From Kiritimatiellota bacterium (GTDB lineage: Bacteria; Verrucomicrobiota; Lentisphaeria; Oligosphaerales; JAADHN01), in the NCBI GenBank assembly GCA_013151865.1, contig JAADHN010000173.1, positions 1 to 37,152 on the forward strand: a stretch of DNA of 37,152 bases, read 5' to 3'. The notes under the pieces are model-generated. The model searched no databases. It had not been told where the DNA came from and saw only the letters and a list, made by a program, of their open reading frames with translations. Positions 14,897 through 24,303 of this stretch are shown piece by piece. Within the stretch, counting starts at the first letter, position 1; the number at the start of each line of letters is the position of its first letter. A program made the position numbers and the translations under genes.

Positions 14897-16615
14897 TCAG
14901 GGCCTCTGCGACGCCCCGGGCGTGGCGGTCAATTCGGCGGCATCCGTCACCGCCCGACCATCGATGCGCAGGTCGCGCACCTCCAACTCCTTGACGTTGT
15001 GCAGCATGAGCCGTCCCTGCCGGACCGTGTTGCGGATGAGGCGCAGTCCGGTCCAATTGCGAAAGTCGAGATCACCGCCTTCGGCACGATTCTCTTCAAA
15101 AGTGAAATTCCGGTAATCGGCCGCCTGCATGGGGTAGCGCCGGCCGCCCCGTGTCCGGAAGTCGGATCCCGTGGCCAACAGCAGCCGCGGATTACCCTTC
15201 CCCTTCGTCAGCAGACAGTTCCGCACGATCACATTGCGCGGCAACGGTCCTTCGATCGTGTCGCCGTAAAACCAGAGCAACCCCTGAATTCGACAGTTCT
15301 CGATCAGCACCGGGCATCGCAAGCGACTCGTGCCGACGACCGAGCAATTGCGGATCGTATTCCTCGGATTGCACAAGGCTTCGTCCCAGACGCACGTTTC
15401 CCGATCCAGGCCGGGGAGCGCCGTCTCAAGCCGAATCTCCTTGACCAAGCGGCCGCCCGCAATCGGCGGATTGGTCGCTTGCACAATCCGAGCCCTTCCC
15501 AAAATGCGACCCTGTGGGACACTGTAGGCCACCAAGACATCCCCCGGTCGCATCTCCTTCATTCGCGAAGCGGGAAAAACCTGTCGGATCACGATCTTGT
15601 CCGGCGCCTTCACGTTCTCGACCCGCCAAGTCATGGACGAAATATTGAACGCATCGTCTTGCAGCCCGGCCAGCTTGCAGTCCTCCCAGAGCATTTCGGC
15701 GCGGTTGTCTTTCACGTGGAAGCCGTCCCGCCACGAGGAGGTGAGGCGGCGTGTTCCGGGCTTGGGACGAATGTTGACATTGCGGAAAGAGAGCGCTCCT
15801 TCATTGTCGCTGACGACAAACGAGAAATAGGGCGAGCACCAGATGTCCACATTCTCGAAACGAACGTCGCGGCTGTGCCGAACCTGAAGCCGGGCGTCGC
15901 CGCAATGGGCCAGACCGCGGACCGGCAGAGTGAACCGGTCCGATCCGGGCTGAACTTTCCCGGCCCTGGCATACGACCGCGGCGCGGCGTAGACACGAAA
16001 CCGCCGCGGGTCCGGGGAGTCGCTCCTCACAATCTGCTCGATGAAGTAGTGCCCGGCCTCGATCCACGTCCCGTCTGTCGGGCGCCACAACATGCCGAAA
16101 AAGGGAAACCGGGGCTTGGGCACGGGCGCCGGGTCCGCAGGCGGCGGTTCGAATTCGTCGAGCACGCGCACGTCGATCCAGCGCCCCCGTGGGTCGGCGC
16201 CGACCACGAATGCTTCGCGCAGCGGCAGCGGAGCGTAATCGACTTTGAAGTTTCGAATCTGTATGTTGCGCGAGCCGGAGACATCGAGGACGTTCAGGCG
16301 CGGATGCAGCAGGAACAGGCTCCCACGGCCGTCCACCGTGGTGTTCTTCATACCCTCAAGACGCAAGAAAGTATCGTGGGGTGCGCTCGACACGCGGTAA
16401 GTCCCCGGACGGTCGAAGACTACGGCAGCCGGGCCCGCAGCCCGGGTCGCGGCCTCCAGCGCCCGGGCCACGGCCGGCCCGGAGTCGGTCGCCCCGTCGG
16501 GTACGGCGCCGAAATCCGAAACCCGGAAGATCGCCATGGCAGAAGCCTCCTGCAACAATGGCATCAGCGTGATCGAGAGTGCCCCGAGCACGCGGTTGAG
16601 TCGTTGGCGGGGCAT
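14897..16615 (-). CDS. Secreted right-handed beta-helix protein, GH110/GH28-like
   Basis: A 572-residue protein with a signal peptide (1-26, ending LLQEASA). The mature protein opens with VSDFGAVPDGATDSGPAVARAL, the pectate-lyase-superfamily start found in GH28, GH110 and related enzymes. Repeating N-x-x-I/V coils follow (SRNIQIRNFKVDY; VRFENVDIW; LSFRNVNIRPK). The probable active site is SSWRDGFHVKDN (D297) and GLQDDAFNIS (D320-D321), which resembles the DDAxN block of GH110 alpha-1,3-galactosidases. A C-terminal set of parallel coils runs to about 560. The exact activity cannot be fixed; a glycosidase or lyase acting outside the inner membrane is inferred. The start has GGGAGAAGAG upstream. 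Last gene of a minus-strand series following the GT39-like gene by 138 bases. Confidence 0.8.
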   Translation of the reverse strand: MPRQRLNRVLGALSITLMPLLQEASAMAIFRVSDFGAVPDGATDSGPAVARALEAATRAAGPAAVVFDRPGTYRVSSAPHDTFLRLEGMKNTTVDGRGSLFLLHPRLNVLDVSGSRNIQIRNFKVDYAPLPLREAFVVGADPRGRWIDVRVLDEFEPPPADPAPVPKPRFPFFGMLWRPTDGTWIEAGHYFIEQIVRSDSPDPRRFRVYAAPRSYARAGKVQPGSDRFTLPVRGLAHCGDARLQVRHSRDVRFENVDIWCSPYFSFVVSDNEGALSFRNVNIRPKPGTRRLTSSWRDGFHVKDNRAEMLWEDCKLAGLQDDAFNISSMTWRVENVKAPDKIVIRQVFPASRMKEMRPGDVLVAYSVPQGRILGRARIVQATNPPIAGGRLVKEIRLETALPGLDRETCVWDEALCNPRNTIRNCSVVGTSRLRCPVLIENCRIQGLLWFYGDTIEGPLPRNVIVRNCLLTKGKGNPRLLLATGSDFRTRGGRRYPMQAADYRNFTFEENRAEGGDLDFRNWTGLRLIRNTVRQGRLMLHNVKELEVRDLRIDGRAVTDAAELTATPGASQRP

Positions 16616-16753
16616 GAACGAATCTCTTCTCCCTGAATCTGCAGTGGCTGCTGGAGGCTGCGTCGCCGAGGCAAGAGGACGCCTCGAATACCTGGGGAGC
16701 CCACCAAGGCGCCCGTCATGCCGAAACGAGCAGCCGCGGCACTTCCCGAAGCG

Positions 16754-18676
16754 TTATTCCCGACCGGACGGCGGTCGGCCCCCGGCCCCGGCCGACGCCG
16801 CACCGGGCACGGCGGCATACGCCGTCGCTTTCGCCGCCTCCTTCTCCGCCAGGACAGTGAGGCCGCACTGCCGATAAAACTGAGCGAGGCGCCGATGGGC
16901 CTCGGCGTCTCCTGTGATGTCATAGAGATAAATGCTGTATCCGGCCCGGTCCGTTGGTTCGCGGACCCGGAGCCATGCCAACGGGTCCGGCAAACCCGGT
17001 ACGGCATACAGCGTGCCCTGCAGATTGTTCACACTGGCCGCAACGATCTCGCGGCCGCCATCCACCACGAATGTCTGGGGGGCGGACGAGAAAAACATGA
17101 CCGGCAAGAATTGATAGCGAATGCCGTAAAAGGCTGGATCCGTATTCCCCATGTACGCCGAAATGACCTCGTTCGCGTTGCGGCGCTCCAGCACCCGCCG
17201 CAGCCGCTTCAGGTCTTGGCCCCAATCGACATTCGAGTCGCCAAGATATCGGATCCCGCCGGTCGGCCCGCCGGCCAATTCATTGAAATAAGACAGATCC
17301 AGCGGAAAAATCAATGCAGCCACCGCCGCCAACCAGACGACCAACACAGCCGCGCACCAGCGCACGCGCCGCGCCACAACGCCGGTGGCCCCGCGCTCGA
17401 CAAGGGTCCCGGCGAAAAGAGCCATCATCGGGTAGCATTGCAGGATGTGTCGCAACCCGATATTCAAATGCGACCGCAAACTGATGACGTAAAACACGCC
17501 CGCAAAGACCAGGGGCGCCAGGATCCACGGACGCTCGACCCACCGTTTCCGGTCCGTCGCCGCTGCGAGCAGGGCAAGCGTCCAGGCGAGCAGCAACGGC
17601 ACGGGCGTCTTCAACAAGAGCACAATGACAAAATAAGTCGGCCACGAGGTCCCCGTTTCTCCACAGAAAAACGACGGCATTCCATGGGTGGCGTATCGGG
17701 CCGCCTGGTCGAAGCCCGGCAGAAACCCGGGAAACGCCAGAAACGGGGGACGCACCTGCAGATACGCGCCGTATCCGACCCAAACGACCAAGATCCCGCA
17801 CGCAGTCGAAATCAGCGCCGCTTCCGCCCAGAATCGGCGGGATTTACCCTTTAGGCTCCGCCAGTACAGCGGCACACACAAGACCGCCAAGGGCCAAAGA
17901 ACCAGACCTGTAAACTTGGCGACAACGGCCAAGCCCAACGCCAGCCCGAGGAAAGCCGCACGTGGATATGTCGGCCGTGCAAAAAAACGGTCGACGCAGA
18001 ACAGAACCAAGACGGACGCGACCGCGAGCATCGCGTCCGTACTGATTAACGAGAAATGTGCAATCAGGTTGGGATCGAAGGCCGAGAGACCGAGCACCAG
18101 AAGGCCGCCCCACTCACCGAACCACCCGCGGGCCATCCTCCACAGCAACCACAGCATGATCGCCCCCAAGGCGATCGTCACCAACCTCGCCCGGAAGATC
18201 ACCCATTCGGGATTGGGCGAACCGAAAACGAGACGATACCCGGCCAGGTGCGCGTTGGATCCCATCCGGACATCCGCCGGAAGTCGCAGATTATCCAACA
18301 GAATCGGTACCGCGAACAGCGCGGTCAACGGCGAATTGTCCACCCCGAGGCAGGCCTGACGGTGCTTCAACAGCCACCATCCCGTCACGAGGTGCTTGCC
18401 CTCATCGTTGCACAATGAGTTCCCGCGAGCGATCAGGATACATTGGGCGCAGAACACGATCACGAGGATCGCCGCCAGGAGCCGCCATCGGCGAGCGGCG
18501 GCCTTGCCGCAGCCCGCCCCGTCATCGGGATCGCCGGCGAATACGGCGCCGTCTCGTATGCTTTCCCCGGTCCCGTTCCCGCCAGATCCGGCACACGCCG
18601 CCTCGGCCCCGTCCGAATCCAAGAGGGCCGCCGATTCGTTTGCATCGGAACGCTTCAAGCCCGACACCCCCTGCAA
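16754..18676 (-). CDS. GT39-like (PMT/ArnT superfamily) membrane glycosyltransferase
   Basis: A protein of about 640 residues with roughly ten hydrophobic helices from residue 66 on. The first extracytoplasmic loop holds SLCNDEGKHLVTGWW with the Asp-Glu pair (D91-E92) that marks GT-C enzymes of the PMT_2 type, which move sugars from a lipid-phosphate carrier to an acceptor on the outer face of the membrane. The C-terminal soluble part carries GDSNVDWGQDLKRLRRVLE, seen in many such bacterial proteins. No ATG occurs in the first 130 codons, so a non-ATG start is needed: TTG 18676 gives a hydrophilic leader of about 60 residues; TTG 18658 has a better ribosome site (AGGGGG). It starts about 50 bases after the VWA gene and may be cotranscribed. 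Confidence 0.82.
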   Translation of the reverse strand: MQGVSGLKRSDANESAALLDSDGAEAACAGSGGNGTGESIRDGAVFAGDPDDGAGCGKAAARRWRLLAAILVIVFCAQCILIARGNSLCNDEGKHLVTGWWLLKHRQACLGVDNSPLTALFAVPILLDNLRLPADVRMGSNAHLAGYRLVFGSPNPEWVIFRARLVTIALGAIMLWLLWRMARGWFGEWGGLLVLGLSAFDPNLIAHFSLISTDAMLAVASVLVLFCVDRFFARPTYPRAAFLGLALGLAVVAKFTGLVLWPLAVLCVPLYWRSLKGKSRRFWAEAALISTACGILVVWVGYGAYLQVRPPFLAFPGFLPGFDQAARYATHGMPSFFCGETGTSWPTYFVIVLLLKTPVPLLLAWTLALLAAATDRKRWVERPWILAPLVFAGVFYVISLRSHLNIGLRHILQCYPMMALFAGTLVERGATGVVARRVRWCAAVLVVWLAAVAALIFPLDLSYFNELAGGPTGGIRYLGDSNVDWGQDLKRLRRVLERRNANEVISAYMGNTDPAFYGIRYQFLPVMFFSSAPQTFVVDGGREIVAASVNNLQGTLYAVPGLPDPLAWLRVREPTDRAGYSIYLYDITGDAEAHRRLAQFYRQCGLTVLAEKEAAKATAYAAVPGAASAGAGGRPPSGRE

Positions 18677-18727
18677 TTGAATCGCTTGCGTTCGGGATCG
18701 AAATCCGCCCGAAAAGCGGCCGGTTCG

Positions 18728-20947
18728 TCACACAAGATCGAGGCGACGGCGCCACCACCATTCGAGGGAAAAGAGCCCCACGAGTACAAGGAGCCACCAC
18801 CAGCGGTTCCAGATGGGGTTCTCGGTAATCTCCTTCAACTGCCGGGGACGGTAAGGGACCTTGCGCAGGAGAGAGTACCGTTTTTTCCAAGGCACGAAGC
18901 TGCCGCCCGTTTCGGCGGCGAGCCGAGCCAGCAGGTTCCGGTTGAGCGGGGCGCCGGTCCGTTCGCGTTCGGCACGCGTCGCCAGGAGCAGAAGCCGGGC
19001 GGAGCGGGCCCCGTCCGGGGTGGATACCGTGATTTCGTACTTGCCCGGCCTGGCCGGACTGAAGACGCACTTGAACCCGTTGGTCTTGGTCCCCAGTCCC
19101 ACATCGTCGCCGAGTACGGCGGGGGACATGGGATAGGGAAGCCGCTGGCCGTCCGGCGTCGTGACCGTGCACGTCAGCGAATCCAGCTTTTCGGTCGCCC
19201 CCTGGTACACAGCTCCGATCGCGACCCGTTCCCGGATTTCGACTTCGCTCTTGGCGGTGAGGACTTGAAGAATGCCGGTCTTGTCGATCTCCTTTTCACG
19301 GGGGGCAAGCCAATAAACGAGTTGCGTGACAAAGCGGCTGTACAGGCTCTTCTCGAGGCCGGTCCCCGAACCGCCGAGTTGCCAGCGCCAAAGCGTGTCG
19401 CTCAGGTTCATGGCCACCCGCCCCTGCCCGTATCGGCGAACGACCACCACCGGCGAACCATCGAGCGCGCCCACCAGGATCGTACTGAACTGCCCCACTT
19501 TAACCGGTCCCCAAATACTCAAGATGGGAGGGAGCGACGACTCGGCTTGAAGCGCACGCAAAGCCGGATGCACCCGGCCCTGCGGGGTCAAATCCACGGA
19601 GAATCGGCCCTCATGCATGCGCGCCCCGGGCTCGGAGGAAGCGGGCAGCAGTTCCTGCATGTACGCGGTCTTGGCCCAGCCCTCTTTGCCGTACGCCCGG
19701 GACGCACCGACCAGGAACAGGCCGCCGCCCTTTTCCACGAAATCCCGAACCGCCCGCCACTCGTCGTCCTGCAGCGCACTCCCGCGCAAGTCGCCGAGGA
19801 TGATCACTCGGTACCCGGCCAAACCGTCCGCAGTGAGTTCCGGGGCCTTGGCCCGGGCCGCTCCGTCCGCTTCGCTGAAGCTGATGAACGCCCCGGTCCC
19901 TCCCTGGACATAGGCGTCGAGCTGGTAGTTCCGTTCGGCAAGAAGGGCGCGCTTCAAGAATTTGAACTCCCAGCGGGGAGCGCCCTCGAGGTAGAGGACC
20001 CGGTTCTTCGCGTTCGTCACTTCGATGAGGAAATCACGGCGATTGTTGTCCTCGCGCGCATCATTCTCCGGCATGATCTCGACTCGATACAGGATCCGAC
20101 CCGTCTGGATCGGCTCGATCTCGAAAGATACCTGCTTGAAATGTTCGCCGGCCTTAAACTCCACCACACTGCTGCGAAGACGCCGCTTCTGCTGATAAAA
20201 ATGGATCGGAAACGAAACCGCGCCGTCCCCGCGACGCCGGATCAGAACGTTGATCCCCGTTTTCCAATTCACTACGGTCATTTTGGGGAAGGAGACGTCC
20301 GCAATCCAGGCATCGGGTCGTTCCTTTTGTTTCTCGATCTCGGGGAGAGGTTTCTCCAGTTCGGGTATCAGCAACGGCACAGTGCGCGCCTGCGGGGTGA
20401 GGTCCTCCCCGGACTGGTCCAGGCCGTCCGTGAGAAGGATGATCGCCGCCAGGTTCGCACCCCGCAACTTGTCCACGATGCGATTCACGCCGGAAACAAT
20501 GCGGCTGCGGGGAGCGTTGAATACGAGACGCTCGGGGGAGGTGCTGCTCTCCTGGACCTCGCGCCCGATCTCATACTGCACCAGCCGATAGCGCTTGCTC
20601 AAACCCCGGAGCTTGCTGTCGGCCAGGAACTCGGCCGCCTTTTCCTCCCGCCCCACCACCACGCCCGGCAGACGCTCGGTCATGCTCACCGAAACGTCCA
20701 CGGCCAACGCCACGGTCGGCGGGTCTTCTTTGAGACGAACCCGGCGTTGTTCCGGCTGTCCGAGCAGCCAGACCAGGACGAGAATGGCCGCGATGCGCAA
20801 CCCCCACAACCCCAAACGGCGCGGCCGGTCCAGGGCGCACTTCCCGTAGCTCACCCAAGCCGCCGCGGCAAAGACGGCGACCACGGGCACGACGACCCAG
20901 ATCGGCAACACAGGATCGAACAGAATGATGCCGGTCACGACGTTCAT
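18728..20947 (-). CDS. VWA-domain membrane protein with glutamine-amidotransferase-like domain
   Basis: A 739-residue inner-membrane protein. Two N-terminal membrane helices (about 14-34 and 46-63) precede a von Willebrand A domain with MIDAS residues D84-x-S86-x-S88 (VALAVDVSVSM). A middle beta-rich region follows, then a class I glutamine-amidotransferase-like fold (about 305-470: RVLYLEGAPRWEFKFLKRAL, YRVIILGDL, FVEKGGGLFLVGA) without an evident catalytic Cys nucleophile. A final helix with many Trp ends the protein. Such proteins accompany DUF58 and BatA proteins; function is uncharacterised, often linked to envelope or MoxR chaperone systems. The ATG overlaps the stop of the BatA gene as ATGA (20947-20944) and has GGAGG upstream, which fixes the start inside a longer open frame. 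Confidence 0.87.
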   Translation of the reverse strand: MNVVTGIILFDPVLPIWVVVPVVAVFAAAAWVSYGKCALDRPRRLGLWGLRIAAILVLVWLLGQPEQRRVRLKEDPPTVALAVDVSVSMTERLPGVVVGREEKAAEFLADSKLRGLSKRYRLVQYEIGREVQESSTSPERLVFNAPRSRIVSGVNRIVDKLRGANLAAIILLTDGLDQSGEDLTPQARTVPLLIPELEKPLPEIEKQKERPDAWIADVSFPKMTVVNWKTGINVLIRRRGDGAVSFPIHFYQQKRRLRSSVVEFKAGEHFKQVSFEIEPIQTGRILYRVEIMPENDAREDNNRRDFLIEVTNAKNRVLYLEGAPRWEFKFLKRALLAERNYQLDAYVQGGTGAFISFSEADGAARAKAPELTADGLAGYRVIILGDLRGSALQDDEWRAVRDFVEKGGGLFLVGASRAYGKEGWAKTAYMQELLPASSEPGARMHEGRFSVDLTPQGRVHPALRALQAESSLPPILSIWGPVKVGQFSTILVGALDGSPVVVVRRYGQGRVAMNLSDTLWRWQLGGSGTGLEKSLYSRFVTQLVYWLAPREKEIDKTGILQVLTAKSEVEIRERVAIGAVYQGATEKLDSLTCTVTTPDGQRLPYPMSPAVLGDDVGLGTKTNGFKCVFSPARPGKYEITVSTPDGARSARLLLLATRAERERTGAPLNRNLLARLAAETGGSFVPWKKRYSLLRKVPYRPRQLKEITENPIWNRWWWLLVLVGLFSLEWWWRRRLDLV

Positions 20948-23100
20948 GCCGCCCGCCCTCCCCGGCGCAAGAACTGCCGAAGGGCCTCGGGCAGGGCCGC
21001 GGCGCGACTCCGGAGGTTGGCAAACAGTTCTTCTGTCACGGCCAGGAAAAAAGCCAAGGCCAAAAGCAACGGCCACAACGGCCGCCCCAAATGCAAGTTC
21101 ACCAATTGCTGCTGCTGTTCATGCCAGTCCGACGACTGATAGACGGGGACCGCCCGAAGGGTAAAGGCCAGGTCCTGACGCCCCACGGACGTCAGCTTGC
21201 TTTCTTCCGGCGGCAGGTTCACCGCGACTGTCGTTACCCGACCGCGGCGCTCCAGGCGATACAATCCCGGTTCGTAAAATCCGCCGAGCACCACCGGCCG
21301 GTCGGGAGTCTTCCGAGTGACCGAGACCATCCGAGCGCGTCCCCCGGGGGACGTCAGGCGAAAATCCAGGTCCGTGGCGTTCTCGTTCCAAATCAGGGCG
21401 AAGGGCCGCCCCACACGCCCCATGAGCACAGGCAGGTTGCGTTGGGCCGAGTTCTTGATCAACTCCTGCTGGCAAATGACGAAAAACGGCGTCAAAGGCC
21501 AGTCGGACCAGTCCCGGTCGGCACTGACCGAACACACCCACAATCGTCCCTTGCCAAAAGGAACTTCGAACAGAAACGGCGAACTGTCCGTATATTGAAA
21601 CACCACCGCCGCTTTGGCCGGCAGTCCCCGAAAAAGCAGACGACGACGCAGCACGAACGTCGGGTTGCCCGGCAAAAAGGCCCGCAGCCGTTTCTCGATC
21701 TCGGAAGGGCGTTCCCCGCGCACCAACGAAATGGACGTCTCCTCGTCCAGGACCGTCTTTTGCACCTTCAACCCCCGTAACGGTTCGAGCTGTCCGAGTT
21801 GGTTCTCGAGAGCGCCGAGGTTGCCGGGAAAAAGGACGGCCGTACCGCCGGAACGAACGAACTCGGTCAACTTCGCGGCCACAGTTCGGTCCAAAGATGG
21901 CGGGTTGCAGACGAAGACGACCGGAAAACGCCGGGGGTCGCTACTCACGAACGTGGCCCAATCCACGATCCGAGGCAGAAACAGAGTGGTGGTTCGACCC
22001 CGCGGCTGGATGGCATAACGCAGGAAAAGCGTGTCCTGCGTCCCGTTCCCGGCGCCCGGACCGCGGGCGTTCCCGTCCGCCAGCAACACCGGAATGCCGG
22101 GAAACCGCGGCAAAGAAAAATAGAAGGTGTTGTCCGGGGCCAGCGAGTCGGTCTCGAGTTCGAGGCGACCCGTGAGGCCCGGCGCCTCGCCGGCAACCGT
22201 GCCGCTCACGCTCTCCGTCACCGTTTGGGCCGGACGCAGCGTGAAGGTTGTCCGCGCCTGTTCCTTGTCCCCGACAAACAGCCGCAGGCTGTTCGGACCG
22301 CGGTAGTCCGGAGAGGAGTGGACCCGGACATTGGCCGTGAACGTGCCGCTGCCGAGAACGGCGGGCGGGTAAAAGGCCGTGTCCACGATTCCCGCATTGG
22401 CTGCCACCATGGGACGAACGTGATTCAGAAACAGCACCAGCCGCCGGCGGCCCAGTTCCGGCGCCAGACTCTCCGCCTCGGTGGCGTTCCAGTCGCTCTC
22501 CTGAAAGTCGCTGAACACATGCAGCTCGACCCCGGCCGTGTCTCCGGTCTCCCCGAGACGCGAAGCGACCTCGCTCAGCACTTGGACCAACCGGGCCCGA
22601 CCGTAGCCGGGCTTGACATCATCGAGCGCCCGCAACACCACGGGGTGGTCCGAGATCGGTGGAAAAACCACCCACGGGTCCGGGGCGCCGGCCAGGACGA
22701 GCGCCACCCGGTCCGACTCCGCCAGGCTGCCCAGCAGTTGCCGGACCCAATCCCGCGCCTTCTCGAAATTCGTCTTCTCCCCGTCCTGAAACTGCATACT
22801 CGCACTGTCGTCCAGCACCACGACCAAAGTGCGCCGCCCCTCGGGCAACCACGAGGCGAACCGGACCTTGGGCCGGGCGAAAGCGCAGGCGAGCAGCAAC
22901 AGAATCAGTACCCGCATGAGCAGCGCGAGGATGTGTGTAAGGTTCCGCGAGCGTCTCGTCCGGTCCACCGCCTCGCGGATGAACCGTAACGTGCTGAATG
23001 GCAACGGCTTCGGCTTGCGGCGATGCAACAAGTGGATCGCCACCGGAATGGCCGCTGCCAAGCCGGCCGCGAGAAACCATGGCGCCAGGAATACCGGCAT
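20944..23100 (-). CDS. BatA-domain / VWA membrane protein
   Basis: A 718-residue protein. The N-terminal BatA double-membrane motif spans 1-78: FLAPWFLAAGLAAAIPVAIH, LLHRRKPKPLPFSTLRFI, then the second helix LMRVLILLLLACAFARP. The VWA domain follows with MIDAS D97-x-S99-x-S101 (VVVLDDSASM). A long extracytoplasmic beta-rich region and a C-terminal helix (LWPLLLALAFFLAVTEELF) complete it. Family members are encoded next to DUF58 and MoxR ATPases. The gene lies 33 bases after the DUF58 gene and overlaps the next VWA gene by four bases, so the three are almost certainly one transcript. Confidence 0.88.
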   Translation of the reverse strand: MPVFLAPWFLAAGLAAAIPVAIHLLHRRKPKPLPFSTLRFIREAVDRTRRSRNLTHILALLMRVLILLLLACAFARPKVRFASWLPEGRRTLVVVLDDSASMQFQDGEKTNFEKARDWVRQLLGSLAESDRVALVLAGAPDPWVVFPPISDHPVVLRALDDVKPGYGRARLVQVLSEVASRLGETGDTAGVELHVFSDFQESDWNATEAESLAPELGRRRLVLFLNHVRPMVAANAGIVDTAFYPPAVLGSGTFTANVRVHSSPDYRGPNSLRLFVGDKEQARTTFTLRPAQTVTESVSGTVAGEAPGLTGRLELETDSLAPDNTFYFSLPRFPGIPVLLADGNARGPGAGNGTQDTLFLRYAIQPRGRTTTLFLPRIVDWATFVSSDPRRFPVVFVCNPPSLDRTVAAKLTEFVRSGGTAVLFPGNLGALENQLGQLEPLRGLKVQKTVLDEETSISLVRGERPSEIEKRLRAFLPGNPTFVLRRRLLFRGLPAKAAVVFQYTDSSPFLFEVPFGKGRLWVCSVSADRDWSDWPLTPFFVICQQELIKNSAQRNLPVLMGRVGRPFALIWNENATDLDFRLTSPGGRARMVSVTRKTPDRPVVLGGFYEPGLYRLERRGRVTTVAVNLPPEESKLTSVGRQDLAFTLRAVPVYQSSDWHEQQQQLVNLHLGRPLWPLLLALAFFLAVTEELFANLRSRAAALPEALRQFLRRGGRAA

Positions 23101-23133
23101 GGCGTCGCTTCCGTTCTCCGGACCGTCCGGCGA

Positions 23134-24033
23134 TTATCTGCCGCGCCGACGGCGGCGGTTCAAATGACGCTGGACAAACTCGCCCACAGGCTGGTCGCTG
23201 GTGGCCAGGACGTAGTCGATGTCCAGCCCCGCACAAGTCCGTTCACAGGAGTACAGGAATTCTGAAAAGGCCTCCTGGTAAGCCCTGCGGACTTCGCGCG
23301 GGTTCGTAATGGTTGTCTCGGCAGTTTCGAGGTCCTGGAAATTCCCGATTTCACGAAACGGGAAATCGATCTCGCTCCGGTCCAGGACATGGTACAGGAT
23401 CACGTCGTGCTTGCGGCGGCGGAAATGGGCCAGTGCATTCCGAATACGCTCCAAATCATCGAAAAGGTCGCTCAACACGATGATCAAAGCGCGCCGGCGC
23501 ACGCTCTCGGCCAGCCGGTGCAGCGTCTGCGCCGTGTCCGTCGCGTTCCCCGGCTCGTGATCGGCGAGCATATTCGTCAACACCCGCAGGTGTTCGAGTC
23601 CGGACCGAGCCGGAAGCTGCTTTCGCACTTCCGCATCAAAGATAGAAATCCCCACACTGTCCTGCTGGTGCACCGTCACATAGGCCAGGGCCCCGGCCAG
23701 CTTTGCCGCGAACCGGTATTTGCTCACCCCGCCCCGGCTGTAGGCCATCGACCCGGAAGCGTCCACCAGCAGGTAAACCCGCAAATTGCACTCTTCCTCG
23801 TATTGCCGGATGTACAACCGCTCGTTCCGAGCGTACACCCGCCAGTCCAGATGGCGGAGATCGTCGCCCGGCACGTACTGACGATAATCCGAAAACTCGA
23901 CGCTGAAACCCTTGAGCGGACTGCGGTGCGCTCCGGCCAATGTGCCTTCGACCGTAAAACGCGATCCCAGCGCGAGGCTGCCGAGCCGCACGATTTCAAG
24001 CGAATCGAGGAGCCTGTTGATGCCGTCGTTCAT
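23134..24033 (-). CDS. DUF58-domain protein
   Basis: A 299-residue soluble DUF58 protein. Diagnostic blocks are AGAHRSPLKGFSVEFSDYRQ (33-52), YVPGDDLRHLDWRVYAR (53-69) and a VWA-like metal site LLVDASGSMAYS (D91, S93, S95). Family members normally work with a MoxR-type AAA ATPase and VWA membrane proteins; the ATPase is not next to it here. It leads the DUF58-BatA-VWA series. No Shine-Dalgarno is visible before ATG 24033, while TATTGT ends 7 bases before it, so a leaderless or very short-leader mRNA is possible. No good -35 box was found. Confidence 0.9.
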   Translation of the reverse strand: MNDGINRLLDSLEIVRLGSLALGSRFTVEGTLAGAHRSPLKGFSVEFSDYRQYVPGDDLRHLDWRVYARNERLYIRQYEEECNLRVYLLVDASGSMAYSRGGVSKYRFAAKLAGALAYVTVHQQDSVGISIFDAEVRKQLPARSGLEHLRVLTNMLADHEPGNATDTAQTLHRLAESVRRRALIIVLSDLFDDLERIRNALAHFRRRKHDVILYHVLDRSEIDFPFREIGNFQDLETAETTITNPREVRRAYQEAFSEFLYSCERTCAGLDIDYVLATSDQPVGEFVQRHLNRRRRRGR

Positions 24034-24122
24034 GGTCCGTACAATACTTAGTCTTTCGGCGAATGCTTCCGGGAACGCCGATACACCGTGAGCGCCTCGG
24101 CCGCCCTTTCCCTCGCCGCCCG

Positions 24123-24151
24123 TTGCAGTCCCGAGACCGGAGCGCTATTTT
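24123..24151 (+). promoter_or_regulatory. Candidate promoter for yjbQ-acpS
   Basis: TTGCAG (24123-24128) and TATTTT (24146-24151) are separated by 17 bases in the divergent gap before yjbQ. The -35 match is only three of six. The leader would be about 145 bases. Confidence 0.25.
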
Positions 24152-24303
24152 GTCGGCGCTTCGAGAGGGGGCCGCCACCGCGCCGCGAAAAAGGCCGCAG
24201 ACCCACGACGAAAGTCGAAAGAGAACCGGCCCGAGGGACAGTTCTTGCAACCGACCGGCACGGCCGGGCCACGGCTGGACGGCCATGCGATAGGAACGGA
24301 GTC

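Noticed and set aside
14429-16636. 735-residue plus-strand open frame
   Set aside because: Overlaps the LWP-repeat gene in another frame and is antisense to the beta-helix gene.
18443-21139. 898-residue plus-strand open frame
   Set aside because: Antisense to the VWA and GT39-like genes; no domain seen.
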